Below, piece after piece: positions 53,654 through 62,316 of a stretch of 64,000 bases of DNA. Source of the DNA: Lutimaribacter_A marinistellae. Lineage in GTDB: Bacteria > Pseudomonadota > Alphaproteobacteria > Rhodobacterales > Rhodobacteraceae. The translations under genes and the position numbers were made by a program. Under the pieces are notes generated by a model. The model was not told the DNA's origin, made no database searches, and saw nothing but the letters and a program-made list of their open reading frames with translations. Location: assembly GCF_042648365.1 (NCBI RefSeq), contig NZ_JBHRXI010000016.1, positions 464,813 through 528,812 on the forward strand. The letters are read 5' to 3'. The stretch's first letter is position 1; each line of letters starts with the position of its first letter.

Positions 53654-54823
53654 ATGAATACATTGCCCGTCATCGATGAAAGCCGGAGCGAGCTTGAAGC
53701 CATCTTCAAGGATCTGCACGCGCATCCTGAAATCGGGTTTACCGAGACGCGCACGGCCGCCATCGTAGCCGAAAAGCTGCGCGATTATGGCGTCGATGAA
53801 GTACATGAGGGGGTCGGGCAGACCGGCGTCGTCGCGCTGATCCGCGGCAAGGGCGACGGCAATCGCCGGGTCGGGTTGCGCGCCGATATGGACGCCTTGC
53901 CGATCCACGAGGAAACCGGTCTCGACTATGCTTCGACCAGTCCGGGCGTCATGCATGCCTGCGGGCATGACGGCCATACGACCATGCTGTTGGGTGCGGC
54001 CAAGCATCTGGCCAAAACCCGCGATTTTTCAGGCACTGCCGTGCTGATCTTCCAGCCTGCCGAAGAGGGGCTTGGAGGTGCGCGCGGCATGCTTGCCGAC
54101 GGTCTTTTCGAACGGTTTCCTTGTGATGAGGTTTACGGTATGCACAACTGGCCGAACGGCGAGCCGGGCAAATTCGGCATCGTGAAAGGCGCGGCGATGG
54201 CCGGAGCCAGCTTTTTTGATATCCACATCAAGGGCAAGGGCAGCCATGGTGCCATGCCGCAGGACAGTCGTGATCCTCTAATCGTCGCCAGCGCCCTTGT
54301 CGGACAGATCCAGACGATCGTATCGCGCAACGTGGCACCTCTCGATGCATGCGTCGTGTCGGTAACGCAGATCCATTCAGGATCGGCTTACAACGTGGTG
54401 CCGGACACAGCGACGCTGGCCGGCACGATACGCTATTTCAAGGATGACGTCTGCGCCCTGGCAGAGGCCCGGATGCAGGCGCTATGCGATGGAATCGCGG
54501 CAGCATTCGACGTGGAGATCCGGCTCGAGTTACGTAACATTTTCAATGTCCTGAAGAACGACGCAGACTTGTCAGATGCATACATGGAGGCCGCGAGCGA
54601 CATCGTTGGCGAGGACAACGTGATCGAACGCGCCGAACCGGTGACAGGCTCGGAAGACTTTGCCGACATGCTGCGTGTGGTGCCGGGTGCATATTGCACA
54701 TTGGGCCATCTCGGCACGGTACCGGTTCACAATCCAGGTTACGTTCTTGACCCCGGTATTCTGCCTGTGGGTGCTTCGATCCTCGCCCGGATCGTGGAGC
54801 GCCGGCTGGCGCCTGCCGCGTGA
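53654..54823 (+). CDS. M20 family amidohydrolase (hippurate hydrolase/aminoacylase type)
   Basis: A 389-residue M20D amidohydrolase that would split an N-acyl amino acid or similar amide in the cytoplasm. Metal and catalytic residues are clear: LHAHPEIGFTE near the start, LRADMDALPI, MHACGHDGHT (H101, C103, H105, D106), QPAEEG (E137, E138) and YGMHNWPNG. It starts three bases after the ATPase stop, so it belongs to the importer operon, and the imported ligand or its fragment is its probable substrate. The Cys in HACGH is the one typical of IAA-amino-acid/hippurate hydrolase-like members. Confidence 0.9.
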   Translation: MNTLPVIDESRSELEAIFKDLHAHPEIGFTETRTAAIVAEKLRDYGVDEVHEGVGQTGVVALIRGKGDGNRRVGLRADMDALPIHEETGLDYASTSPGVMHACGHDGHTTMLLGAAKHLAKTRDFSGTAVLIFQPAEEGLGGARGMLADGLFERFPCDEVYGMHNWPNGEPGKFGIVKGAAMAGASFFDIHIKGKGSHGAMPQDSRDPLIVASALVGQIQTIVSRNVAPLDACVVSVTQIHSGSAYNVVPDTATLAGTIRYFKDDVCALAEARMQALCDGIAAAFDVEIRLELRNIFNVLKNDADLSDAYMEAASDIVGEDNVIERAEPVTGSEDFADMLRVVPGAYCTLGHLGTVPVHNPGYVLDPGILPVGASILARIVERRLAPAA

Positions 54824-54828
54824 TCGCC

Positions 54829-55959
54829 ATGTCATATCTCGACCTCCCTTTTGACACGGATGTGATGCTGGCGGGGCTGAAACCCTGGGTCGAATGCGAA
54901 AGCCCAACTTTTGATGCCGCCGCGGTCAACCGAATGATGAGCCTAGCTGCTTATGACTTGTCGCAGATGGGAGTTGTTGAACGGATACCGGGGCGGATGG
55001 GCTTCGGTGACAGTTTGCGGGTGCGACTGCCGCATCCCAAGGCGGGTGAGCCGGGGATCCTGATCGCGGGGCATATGGATACGGTGCACCCCGTCGGCAC
55101 GCTGAACCACCTGCCGTTCCGCATTGACGGGGATATCTGCTATGGCCCCGGTATCCAGGACATGAAAGGCGGCAATTTCTGCGCGGTCGAAGCGCTGCGC
55201 CAGATCGAACGCGCGGGGCTGCAGACATCTTTGCCTGTGACGATCCTCTTCACCCCTGACGAGGAAGTTGGCACGCCATCGACGCGGGAATTGATCGAGG
55301 CCGAGGCCGCGCGCAACCGTTATGTTCTGGTTCCTGAACCGGCTCATCCGGATGGCGGCGTGACGATCGGTCGGTACGCCATTGCGCGGTTCAATCTTCG
55401 CACTGTCGGGCGGCCCAGCCATGCCGGCGCCCGTCTGGCCGACGGCAGGTCGGCCATTGCCGCGATGGCTCGTCGTATTGGCGAGATCGAGGCGATGACC
55501 GGTCCCGACTGCACCTTCAGCGTCGGTGTGATCCACGCAGGTCAGTGGGTGAACTGCGTATCGTCCAGTTGCGATGCCGAAGTGCTGAGCATGGCGAAAC
55601 GTCAGGAAGACCTGGATGATGGCGTTACGCGGATGCTTGCGCTCGCGGGCGAAGCCGATGACGTTGTTTTCGAAGTGACGCGTGGCGTGACGCGACCCGT
55701 CTGGAAGCCTGATCAACCCGGTACGATGCAGATGTACGATCTTGCGCGCGAGATTGCCGGGGAGATCGGTTTCGATCTACCCTGCGCCAGTGCTGGTGGT
55801 GGCTCGGACGGGAATTTCACGGGCGCGATGGGGATCGCAACGCTGGACGGTCTGGGCGTTCGGGGCGCAGGCCTCCACACGCTCACCGAGCGTATCGAGG
55901 TTGCGAGCCTGCCCGAACGTGCCCGGTTGATGGCGGGGCTTCTGCTTCGGTTGGAATAG
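54829..55959 (+). CDS. M20 family carboxypeptidase (CPG2/ArgE type)
   Basis: A 376-residue M20 enzyme closest in pattern to glutamate carboxypeptidase and ArgE. Zinc and catalytic residues lie in AGHMDTVHPVG (H82, D84), GIQDMKGG (D111), TPDEEVGTPS (E145, E146), PEPAHPDGG and the C-terminal GLHTLTE. The dimerisation domain is present (FNLRTVGRPSHAG). The ATG at 54829 was chosen; a GTG at 54820 that overlaps the upstream stop (GTGA) is an equal alternative and would couple translation. As the last gene of the peptide-import operon, it probably finishes hydrolysis of imported peptides or acyl amino acids. Confidence 0.9.
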   Translation: MSYLDLPFDTDVMLAGLKPWVECESPTFDAAAVNRMMSLAAYDLSQMGVVERIPGRMGFGDSLRVRLPHPKAGEPGILIAGHMDTVHPVGTLNHLPFRIDGDICYGPGIQDMKGGNFCAVEALRQIERAGLQTSLPVTILFTPDEEVGTPSTRELIEAEAARNRYVLVPEPAHPDGGVTIGRYAIARFNLRTVGRPSHAGARLADGRSAIAAMARRIGEIEAMTGPDCTFSVGVIHAGQWVNCVSSSCDAEVLSMAKRQEDLDDGVTRMLALAGEADDVVFEVTRGVTRPVWKPDQPGTMQMYDLAREIAGEIGFDLPCASAGGGSDGNFTGAMGIATLDGLGVRGAGLHTLTERIEVASLPERARLMAGLLLRLE

Positions 55960-56296
55960 GCAACGATATGATGTGAAAGGCGTATTGAACCTGGCGCAAG
56001 GCGGTTTGAGGCGCATAGACGTTTGTAGCCATGTAGTGTTGACGCCTACCGTATCTTTGGGCCGATGCGATTGTCACTAATGTATTTCAAGTACGGTCGT
56101 CTAAAATCACCCTTCGGCTATCGTGCAGAACTGACGGTAAGAATCCGTAACCGGATTGGCTTGTCGAGGCCGTTCGCTACGCTGTTGCAGCAGCCGCCAC
56201 AGGGCAATCACGGATATCAGCGTCCTCTTGCTCCCAAAGCCGGGGTGTTGCCGGATCAGTCCATTCGTTGTACCCTGAACTGGGGGAGAGCGATCC
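55960..56296. other. intergenic region after peptide operon
   Basis: About 340 bp with no supported gene. A short perfect hairpin AATCCG-TAAC-CGGATT lies at 56142-56157 without a T-run. The promoter of the ankyrin gene should be here, but no convincing -35/-10 pair was picked out. Confidence 0.4.
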
Positions 56297-56890
56297 ATGT
56301 GGCGGATTGTTGCCAAGTTCCTGGGACTGTTGTTTCTGTTTAAGGCCGCTCATGCGGGTCCTTTGTTTGATGCAGCAGAAATGGGTGAAACAACGACCGT
56401 CCGAGCCCTTTTGGAAAGCGGTGCGTCCGTCGATGAACGGGGGCCGAACGCGGCCACCCCATTGATCGTGGCAGCTTTGGCCGGAAAGTCGGAAACCGCC
56501 GCTGTTCTCGTCGACGCCGGTGCCGATGTCATGGCGCGCAATCGTAGCGGGTTCACACCCCTGCACGCAGCGGCCTATGGCGGTCAAATCGATGTAGCAA
56601 GGCTACTGATGGCCAATGGGGCGGATATCAACGCCAACACGAACCGCGCAGGAAAGACGCCGATCTACATGGCGGCCGACGAGGGCCATATCGACGTCGT
56701 GAAACTCCTGCTCGCCGAGGGCGCGGATGTCAGCAACGTGGACAAGAGCGGGTTCACCGTTTTGATCCGGGCAATGTTTCGAAAACGCTATGATGTTGTC
56801 TCAGTGCTCAAAAACCATGGTGCCAGATGCCCGCCACCGGAGGCGTTCGGCGATGAATTTCATCGTGCGTGCGAGCAAGCTGGTGAGTAG
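56297..56890 (+). CDS. exported ankyrin-repeat protein
   Basis: A 197-residue protein with an N-terminal signal peptide (about 20 residues, ending KAAHA) followed by four to five ankyrin repeats at about residues 24-170. Repeat cores are ATPLIVAALAGKSETAAVL, GFTPLHAAAYGGQIDVARL, KTPIYMAADEGHIDVVKLL and GFTVLIRAMFRKRYDVVSVL. It probably acts in the periplasm as a protein-binding scaffold. The start follows GGGGGAG. The next gene, a YHS protein also with a signal peptide, begins 14 bp downstream, so the two may form a two-gene unit. The partner is unknown; ankyrin proteins near catalase-like or metal proteins are common in proteobacteria, but no such gene is seen here. Confidence 0.87.
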   Translation: MWRIVAKFLGLLFLFKAAHAGPLFDAAEMGETTTVRALLESGASVDERGPNAATPLIVAALAGKSETAAVLVDAGADVMARNRSGFTPLHAAAYGGQIDVARLLMANGADINANTNRAGKTPIYMAADEGHIDVVKLLLAEGADVSNVDKSGFTVLIRAMFRKRYDVVSVLKNHGARCPPPEAFGDEFHRACEQAGE

Positions 56891-56904
56891 GGGAGGTTGA
56901 AGCC

Positions 56905-57384
56905 GTGAATATTCGTATATTCTTCGCAGGGTTTTGCCTTGCAGTTACCGCAACGGCCGCTGCCGCTGATGATCCGGTAAACACTGGACCTTTCGGGGAG
57001 GTGGCGATCAAGGGTTATGATACCGTCGCCTATTTCACGGAAAGCCGTGCGATCAAAGGTTCCAGCGATTTTGCGTATGAATGGCTCGATACACCTTGGC
57101 ATTTTCACAGCGCAAAGAACCTTGAACTATTCAGGGCCAATCCCGTCAAATACGCCCCTCAATATGGAGGCTACTGTGCTTTGGGCGTAGGGCTGGGAAC
57201 CCATGCGTCCGAAAACATCGACCCTGAAAACTCATGGCGGATCATTGATGGGAAGCTCTATTTCATTTCCGACCCGACTGGTGCTGAAATGCTCGACGGT
57301 CCCGGAGGTGATGCCGTCTTGGCCAAGGCGGACGCCAACTGGGAAGAGGTAAAGCCTGTCGCCGAGATGGATTATTCCAACTGA
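56905..57384 (+). CDS. exported YHS-domain protein
   Basis: A 159-residue protein with a signal peptide ending near TAAAAD. The YHS-like domain is plain: IKGYDTVAYFTESRAIKGSS, then FHSAKNLELFRANPVKYAPQ, YGGYCALGVGLG and IDGKLYFI. YHS domains are linked to metal, often copper or heavy-metal, binding; here the Cys in GGYCALG is kept. Function in the periplasm is unknown. It follows the ankyrin gene by 14 bp and its stop lies only five bases from the stop of the convergent cyclase gene, leaving no room for a separate terminator. Confidence 0.87.
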   Translation: MNIRIFFAGFCLAVTATAAAADDPVNTGPFGEVAIKGYDTVAYFTESRAIKGSSDFAYEWLDTPWHFHSAKNLELFRANPVKYAPQYGGYCALGVGLGTHASENIDPENSWRIIDGKLYFISDPTGAEMLDGPGGDAVLAKADANWEEVKPVAEMDYSN

Positions 57385-57389
57385 CTCTT

Positions 57390-59597
57390 TCACCCGCCTG
57401 GTGCGAAGTGAAACACGATGTGTCCGTTGACATAGGTGTAAGGGAAAGCGTCGTTGGACGAGCCCTCGGACTTTCCATAAATCGGGCCGCATTCAGCACG
57501 ACCCAAGGCGACGCCCGGCCGCTGCAGGCAAAGCTCGTTGTCGTGTACGTAAGCGGATCCCGTCGCGAACATCATGGGTGAGCGGAGCGCCATCGTACCT
57601 CCCTGTGATATCTGCACTAGTCCGGCTCCGCGCCCTTCGAAATTTCCGCGCCAAACCTCTCCGGTAATCAACCCTGCGAGTTCGTCCCCCGAAAGCGCTT
57701 TGCGGGTCCCGGGCTGAAAATCAAAAGGCCACCTTTGCAAGCCTGCACGGATCATAGCCTCGATTATGTAGTCGAGGTCTTCCGGCCTACGGAAATGTGC
57801 AAACAGAACCCCGTAGAGTTCGGCCGAGACATGCGGGGCGTAGTTCTCGGATGCATCTATCGCTTCCTTCGCTTTCTCGGGCTGGTCTGCTTCGATATAG
57901 GCTGCGCCGAGTATGTTGAAGTAGTCCTCAACACCCTGAGAGCTGTCCCGGATATCTTCCAGGATTTCAACTGCGCGTGCGGGGTTTCCGCTCAGGATAT
58001 AGGACAGGCTGGCAGTATGCCGTGAATAGGACGGCAATAGCGGATTGAGCCGTAGTGCCTTTTCGAACTGCCTTACCGCTTCCTCATGCCGACCTGCGAA
58101 CGTATGCACGAAGCTGAGAGATAACAAAGCCGCAGCGTCTCCGGGTGCGTTTTCCACCGCGAATTGCGCGGATCTCAACGCTTCTTCGTATCTACGATCT
58201 ACGGCCTGCAACTCCCCCAGAATAGCGAACGGCAATCCTGCCTCGGGATCGATTTCCAGCGCGCGGCTCGCATGTTCATATGCGCGCTTTCGGGCAACCG
58301 GATAAGCGAGTACATCGTCGTAATTGCGCTGCATGATCAAAGCCTCGGTCCGTGCCTGAGCGGCAAAGGCCCGGGCAAACTCAGGGTCGATAGACGTCGC
58401 CTTCGAGTACAACGCCAGCGCTTCTCTCAAACCGGGCCGGAAACCGCTGCGCGCAGCTTCTTCGGCCCTGAGAAAATAGTCGTAAGCTTCGAGGTTGGAA
58501 GTCGGAAGCCGGCCAATTCTCTGTTGCTCTGAAAGGGTCAGGACGACTTCCAGTTGATTGAGTGTCCAGGTGATAATGTCGTCTTCGATGGCGAAGACGT
58601 CTGACGCATCACGCTCCAGCCTTTCGGCCCAGAGTGTCTGCCCGGTCGTGGTATCCGTCAGCCGGGCATTGACGAAAACGCGTTCTCCCGCTTTGCGGAC
58701 GCTTCCGTCCAGAACGTAGCGCACCCCAAGCTCACGACCGATTTCGTTGCTTTCGATCTCGCTATCCTTGTACGCGAAGGCCGTGTTGCTTCCGACCACC
58801 ATAAGACCGGAGATCTTGGAGAAATCCGTAATCAGGTCGTCTGTCAGACCATCTGCGAGATAGCTTTCCTGTGGAGGGAGGCCGCGGTTCTTAAATGGCA
58901 GGACCAGCAGCGTTGGTTGCGTGATTTCCGCAATACCCGCATCGGCGTCGGACCTATCAATAAGCAAGGCGATATCGTCGCGAACCAAGAAAAGGGCCAC
59001 CGCTATACAAGCCATAATAGCCACCAGTGCGACAATTCCTGTGATCCCTTTGTTTGAACGTGGGGACTCTGTGGGTTCGCCGGATGCGTCTGCCAGCCTG
59101 AAGACTGCTATTGGCTCGGGGATGTTCTTGAGTTGATGAATGCCAGCGGGTTCAAACGTCCGACTGACTTTTCCGCGCGTATATTCAAAGACTTCTCGGG
59201 AAATGCATATCCCGCCAGGTCGAGCCAGGGGTTCAAGCCGTGCCGCCTTGTTCACACCGTCACCAAAGATGTCATCTCCATCGATGATCAGGTCACCCAT
59301 GTTGACGCCAATCCTGAGTTCGATCTGCCGTTCCGGTTGAGTGGTGGTGTTTCTTTTGCCAATGGCCGCTTGTACTTCAATGGCGGCTTCTACGGCGTCG
59401 ACGACGCTCGCGAATTCGGCAAGCAGCCCATCGCCCAGCAGTTTGACGATCCGGCCGTTTCTCCCTTCGATCGTCGGGGTCATTATGGTCCGGCGCAGGT
59501 CGCCGAGGCGTTCGAACGTGCCCGCTTCATCCTCCGCCATCATGCGGCTATAGCCGACCACGTCTGCTGCGAATATGGCGGCAAGCCTTCGTTCCAA
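57390..59597 (-). CDS. class III adenylate/guanylate cyclase with TM helix, TolB-like domain and TPR repeats
   Basis: A membrane-anchored signalling protein of about 735 residues. The cyclase domain is N-terminal: ERRLAAIFAADVVGYSRMM with the metal Asp12, then VKLLGDGLLAEF with Asp56. A single membrane helix (GIVALVAIMACIAVALFLV) follows at about 185-206. A TolB/FlgO-like domain comes next (LLVLPFKNRGLPPQESYLA, VLDGSVRKAGERVFVNARL), then TPR repeats to the end. The product probably makes cAMP. The TTG at 59597 was chosen because it follows an AGAGAGGGG site and gives the usual family N-terminus; an ATG at 59657 with a weak site would add 20 residues. Compare the SAM/AAA cyclase at 1577, which has different sensory parts. 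Confidence 0.87.
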   Translation of the reverse strand: MERRLAAIFAADVVGYSRMMAEDEAGTFERLGDLRRTIMTPTIEGRNGRIVKLLGDGLLAEFASVVDAVEAAIEVQAAIGKRNTTTQPERQIELRIGVNMGDLIIDGDDIFGDGVNKAARLEPLARPGGICISREVFEYTRGKVSRTFEPAGIHQLKNIPEPIAVFRLADASGEPTESPRSNKGITGIVALVAIMACIAVALFLVRDDIALLIDRSDADAGIAEITQPTLLVLPFKNRGLPPQESYLADGLTDDLITDFSKISGLMVVGSNTAFAYKDSEIESNEIGRELGVRYVLDGSVRKAGERVFVNARLTDTTTGQTLWAERLERDASDVFAIEDDIITWTLNQLEVVLTLSEQQRIGRLPTSNLEAYDYFLRAEEAARSGFRPGLREALALYSKATSIDPEFARAFAAQARTEALIMQRNYDDVLAYPVARKRAYEHASRALEIDPEAGLPFAILGELQAVDRRYEEALRSAQFAVENAPGDAAALLSLSFVHTFAGRHEEAVRQFEKALRLNPLLPSYSRHTASLSYILSGNPARAVEILEDIRDSSQGVEDYFNILGAAYIEADQPEKAKEAIDASENYAPHVSAELYGVLFAHFRRPEDLDYIIEAMIRAGLQRWPFDFQPGTRKALSGDELAGLITGEVWRGNFEGRGAGLVQISQGGTMALRSPMMFATGSAYVHDNELCLQRPGVALGRAECGPIYGKSEGSSNDAFPYTYVNGHIVFHFAPGG

Positions 59598-59930
59598 GAT
59601 CGCCCCTCTCTTTCGAAGTTCCAGGCGGCGGCCTTGAGGGTAACAAGCTAGAGACATGATGGAAACTGCACCATGCTTATGTCGTTTCCGAACTTGCTCC
59701 TGCTAAGCGCTGCTTTTGCCGCCGGCACGGGCAATGATCTTCCGGACAAGACAGAGCTACTCCCAAGATCATTTGCGCGCCGCTTTGGGTTCCAAGAGAC
59801 GCATATTCTTGCATGAATCGGTTGGGTGGAGCGGAAACCAAGCGAATCAATCCTTTGAGCGATCGGCCTTGATTGTTAAGCTTGATCAACCGGCGAGGTT
59901 TCGCCGTGATTAATGGCAGAGGTTTAGTCA

Positions 59931-61853
59931 ATGTTGAGATTAATATCTGTAGCTGCCCTGACCTTGACCACCTTCCCGGCTCTGGCCCAGCTAAGACCAT
60001 CCGCCGAGGACATCGCCGCGCTGCCCAAGACCTATTCACCCTATGTGGAGCGGAGTACGAGAAGCGGAGGCTTCGCCGAAAACCTGCTGTGGGGTGATAC
60101 GCATCTTCATACGAGCTTCTCAATGGATGCGGGAATGATTGGCACGGCGCTGGGACCGGCAGATGCTTACCGTTTTGCGCGCGGAGAGACAGTGACTTCC
60201 AACACCGGGCAAAGGGTTCGCGCCGTGCGCCCGCTCGATTTCCTGGTGGTTGCGGACCATGCGGAGAACCTCGGGGTTCCGCTGCTTCTGGCCGAGGGCG
60301 ACCCGGACCTGTTGAACACTGAATACGGACGACGCTTCTACGACCTGATCCAGTCGGGCGACGCCTATGGTGCCTATGATCTTTGGGGCCGTGAAGGCAT
60401 GACGCAGTTTACAGATGTAATTGATGATGCGGACATAAACCGGACCACGTGGGATCGGCAGATCGAAATCGCCGAAGAGTTCAACGAGCCGGGGGTGTTC
60501 ACGGCAATGCTTGGCTTTGAATGGACGATGAGCGGAACTCTTGAAGATCCGGGAAACTTGCATCGCGTGGTGGTCTTCCGTGATGGCGCCGATAAAGTCT
60601 CGCAGGTGTTGCCGTTTTCACTGTTCGACGGACAGGATGTCGAGCAGCTTTGGGCCTACATGCAAGGTTATGAGGACGCGACCGGAGGACAGGTTCTGGC
60701 GATCCCGCACAATGGCAATGTCTCGAACGGAAAGATGTTCGCCATCGAGCGGATGAATGGAGAACCGATCAACGCAGACTATGCCCGGATGCGGATGCGC
60801 TGGGAACCGCTGGTCGAAACCACCCAGATCAAGGGCGACAGCGAGGCTCATCCATTTCTGTCGCCAGAGGACGAGTTCGCGGATTACGGCACATGGGACA
60901 AGGCGGATATCGGAGGCATAATTCCCAAGAAACCCGAGATGTTGCCGCACGAATATACGCGAACAGCACTCCAAATCGGTCTGCAGCAACTTGGGGAAAT
61001 CGGAGAAAACCCCTTCAAAATGGGACAGATCGGATCTTCTGACAGCCACACAGCCTTGTCGACGACCCGTGACGAGAACTTCTTTGGCAAGATGTCTTCC
61101 GGTGAACCAAGCCCGGACCGCCACAAGAGTTACGTCATCCAGGCCTTTGGTGGAGACGAAAGCCTGTCGACCTTCGAATATGACGTATTGGCATCGGGTC
61201 TTGCCGCTGTCTGGGCGCGCGAGAACACCCGCGAGGCGATTTTCGACGCAATGCAGCGCAAGGAGGTCTACGCGACTACCGGAACCCGGATAACCGTTCG
61301 CCTGTTCGGCGGTTGGGATTACGCAGAGGAAGAGCTTTACCGTCCGGACGTTGTCGAGATTGGGTACGACAGAGGCGTTCCCATGGGGGGCGATCTGCCG
61401 CCAGCGGCACAAGGTGCCAATGCTCCGGTCTTCATGGTCGGCGCGATGAAGGACGCGTGGTCGGGCAACCTCGACCGGATCCAGATTATCAAGGGATGGG
61501 TCGACGCCGGCGGGCAACGTCAGGAGCGCATCTATGACGTTGCTGTCTCTGACAGGCGCAAGATTGGCGCCGATGGGCGCGCGACCGGGCCGGTAGGGAA
61601 CACAGTCGACGAAGCCGAGGCGACCTGGACCAACACGATAGGCGCCCCTGAGCTTCGCGCAGTTTGGAAAGACCCTGACTTCGACCCCAGCCTTCCGGCG
61701 GTGTATTACGCACGCGTTCTCGAAATCCCGACACCAACGTGGCAAGCATATGACGAAAAGCGCTTCGGCATCAAAATGGAGGCCGAAAGCGTTCCACGTA
61801 GCCACCAGGAACGCGCTTACACATCACCCATTTGGTACACCCCCGAGGGATGA
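59931..61853 (+). CDS. exported DUF3604 (PHP-like) protein
   Basis: A 640-residue protein with a signal peptide ending FPALA. It shows the DUF3604 layout: NLLWGDTHLHTSFSMDAGM with a PHP-type HxH, VRPLDFLVVADHAENLG, MLGFEWTMSG, LAIPHNGNVSNG, KMGQIGSSDSHTALST and the late segment VYATTGTRI. The His and Asp residues in DTHLHT, ADHAE, PHNGN and SDSHT are the probable metal ligands of a phosphoesterase-like or hydrolytic centre in the periplasm. No reaction is established for the family. The gene stands alone, 333 bp from the divergent cyclase start. The ATG at 59931 has only a weak ribosome site. Confidence 0.87.
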   Translation: MLRLISVAALTLTTFPALAQLRPSAEDIAALPKTYSPYVERSTRSGGFAENLLWGDTHLHTSFSMDAGMIGTALGPADAYRFARGETVTSNTGQRVRAVRPLDFLVVADHAENLGVPLLLAEGDPDLLNTEYGRRFYDLIQSGDAYGAYDLWGREGMTQFTDVIDDADINRTTWDRQIEIAEEFNEPGVFTAMLGFEWTMSGTLEDPGNLHRVVVFRDGADKVSQVLPFSLFDGQDVEQLWAYMQGYEDATGGQVLAIPHNGNVSNGKMFAIERMNGEPINADYARMRMRWEPLVETTQIKGDSEAHPFLSPEDEFADYGTWDKADIGGIIPKKPEMLPHEYTRTALQIGLQQLGEIGENPFKMGQIGSSDSHTALSTTRDENFFGKMSSGEPSPDRHKSYVIQAFGGDESLSTFEYDVLASGLAAVWARENTREAIFDAMQRKEVYATTGTRITVRLFGGWDYAEEELYRPDVVEIGYDRGVPMGGDLPPAAQGANAPVFMVGAMKDAWSGNLDRIQIIKGWVDAGGQRQERIYDVAVSDRRKIGADGRATGPVGNTVDEAEATWTNTIGAPELRAVWKDPDFDPSLPAVYYARVLEIPTPTWQAYDEKRFGIKMEAESVPRSHQERAYTSPIWYTPEG

Positions 61854-62316
61854 TGGTTGGGTAGGTCACGCCTGCATTTGTGACGACATGTTATGGTCGC
61901 ATTCCTATGTATCTTCAGGCGCAATCGTTTTGACAGTCTTTGATGGCATCCTTTGCGGTTGGTCACAGATCTCCTGTCGAATTCGCGTTCAAGGTAAACT
62001 CGGTATGCGCCGCGGTCTTGGTTCGCTGGGCGTTGATCCATCGGAGATAGGCCTGGACGACGAAGGGTGAGCGCCTGCGCACCGCTTTCACAGAGCACTC
62101 GCGTGCTGCAATTTCCTTCTGTCAAAGTTGCTGTTGATTTGCACACCTTCTCATCGGGCGTGATCGCGCCGCAGGGGCTTCGTTCAACACCGACTTGTTC
62201 GGCCTCAGGCTATTGATTTAGCGCAAGGAACAATCTGGCGACTGTGTCAGATAATCTCCTCCAAGGGAGTTGGATGAAGGCTTTGCAACCAACTCAATTG
62301 CAGGGAGGGGAAGGTC
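61854..62316. other. intergenic region upstream of laminin-B/RTX gene
   Basis: About 460 bp without a supported gene. It holds an FNR-like element at 62213-62226 and, in the leader of the next gene, an inverted repeat GAGTTGG (62267-62273) with CCAACTC (62289-62295) around a 15-base loop. A minus-strand frame through 61817-62146 is arginine-rich and unassigned. Confidence 0.45.
62213..62226. promoter_or_regulatory. candidate FNR-type binding site
   Basis: TTGATTTAGCGCAA matches TTGAT-N4-ATCAA at eight of ten fixed positions. It is centred about 97 bp upstream of the laminin-B/RTX start at 62317. It is notable mainly because a similar element precedes the RTX gene at the other window edge (1256-1269). 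Confidence 0.3.

Noticed and set aside
60618..61805. A 395-codon minus-strand frame opposite the DUF3604 gene
   Set aside because: No motif, and the plus strand has the full DUF3604 pattern with metal ligands.
61817..62146. Arginine-rich minus-strand frame that might be the tail of a transposase
   Set aside because: No catalytic or family motif could be seen; it may be chance.
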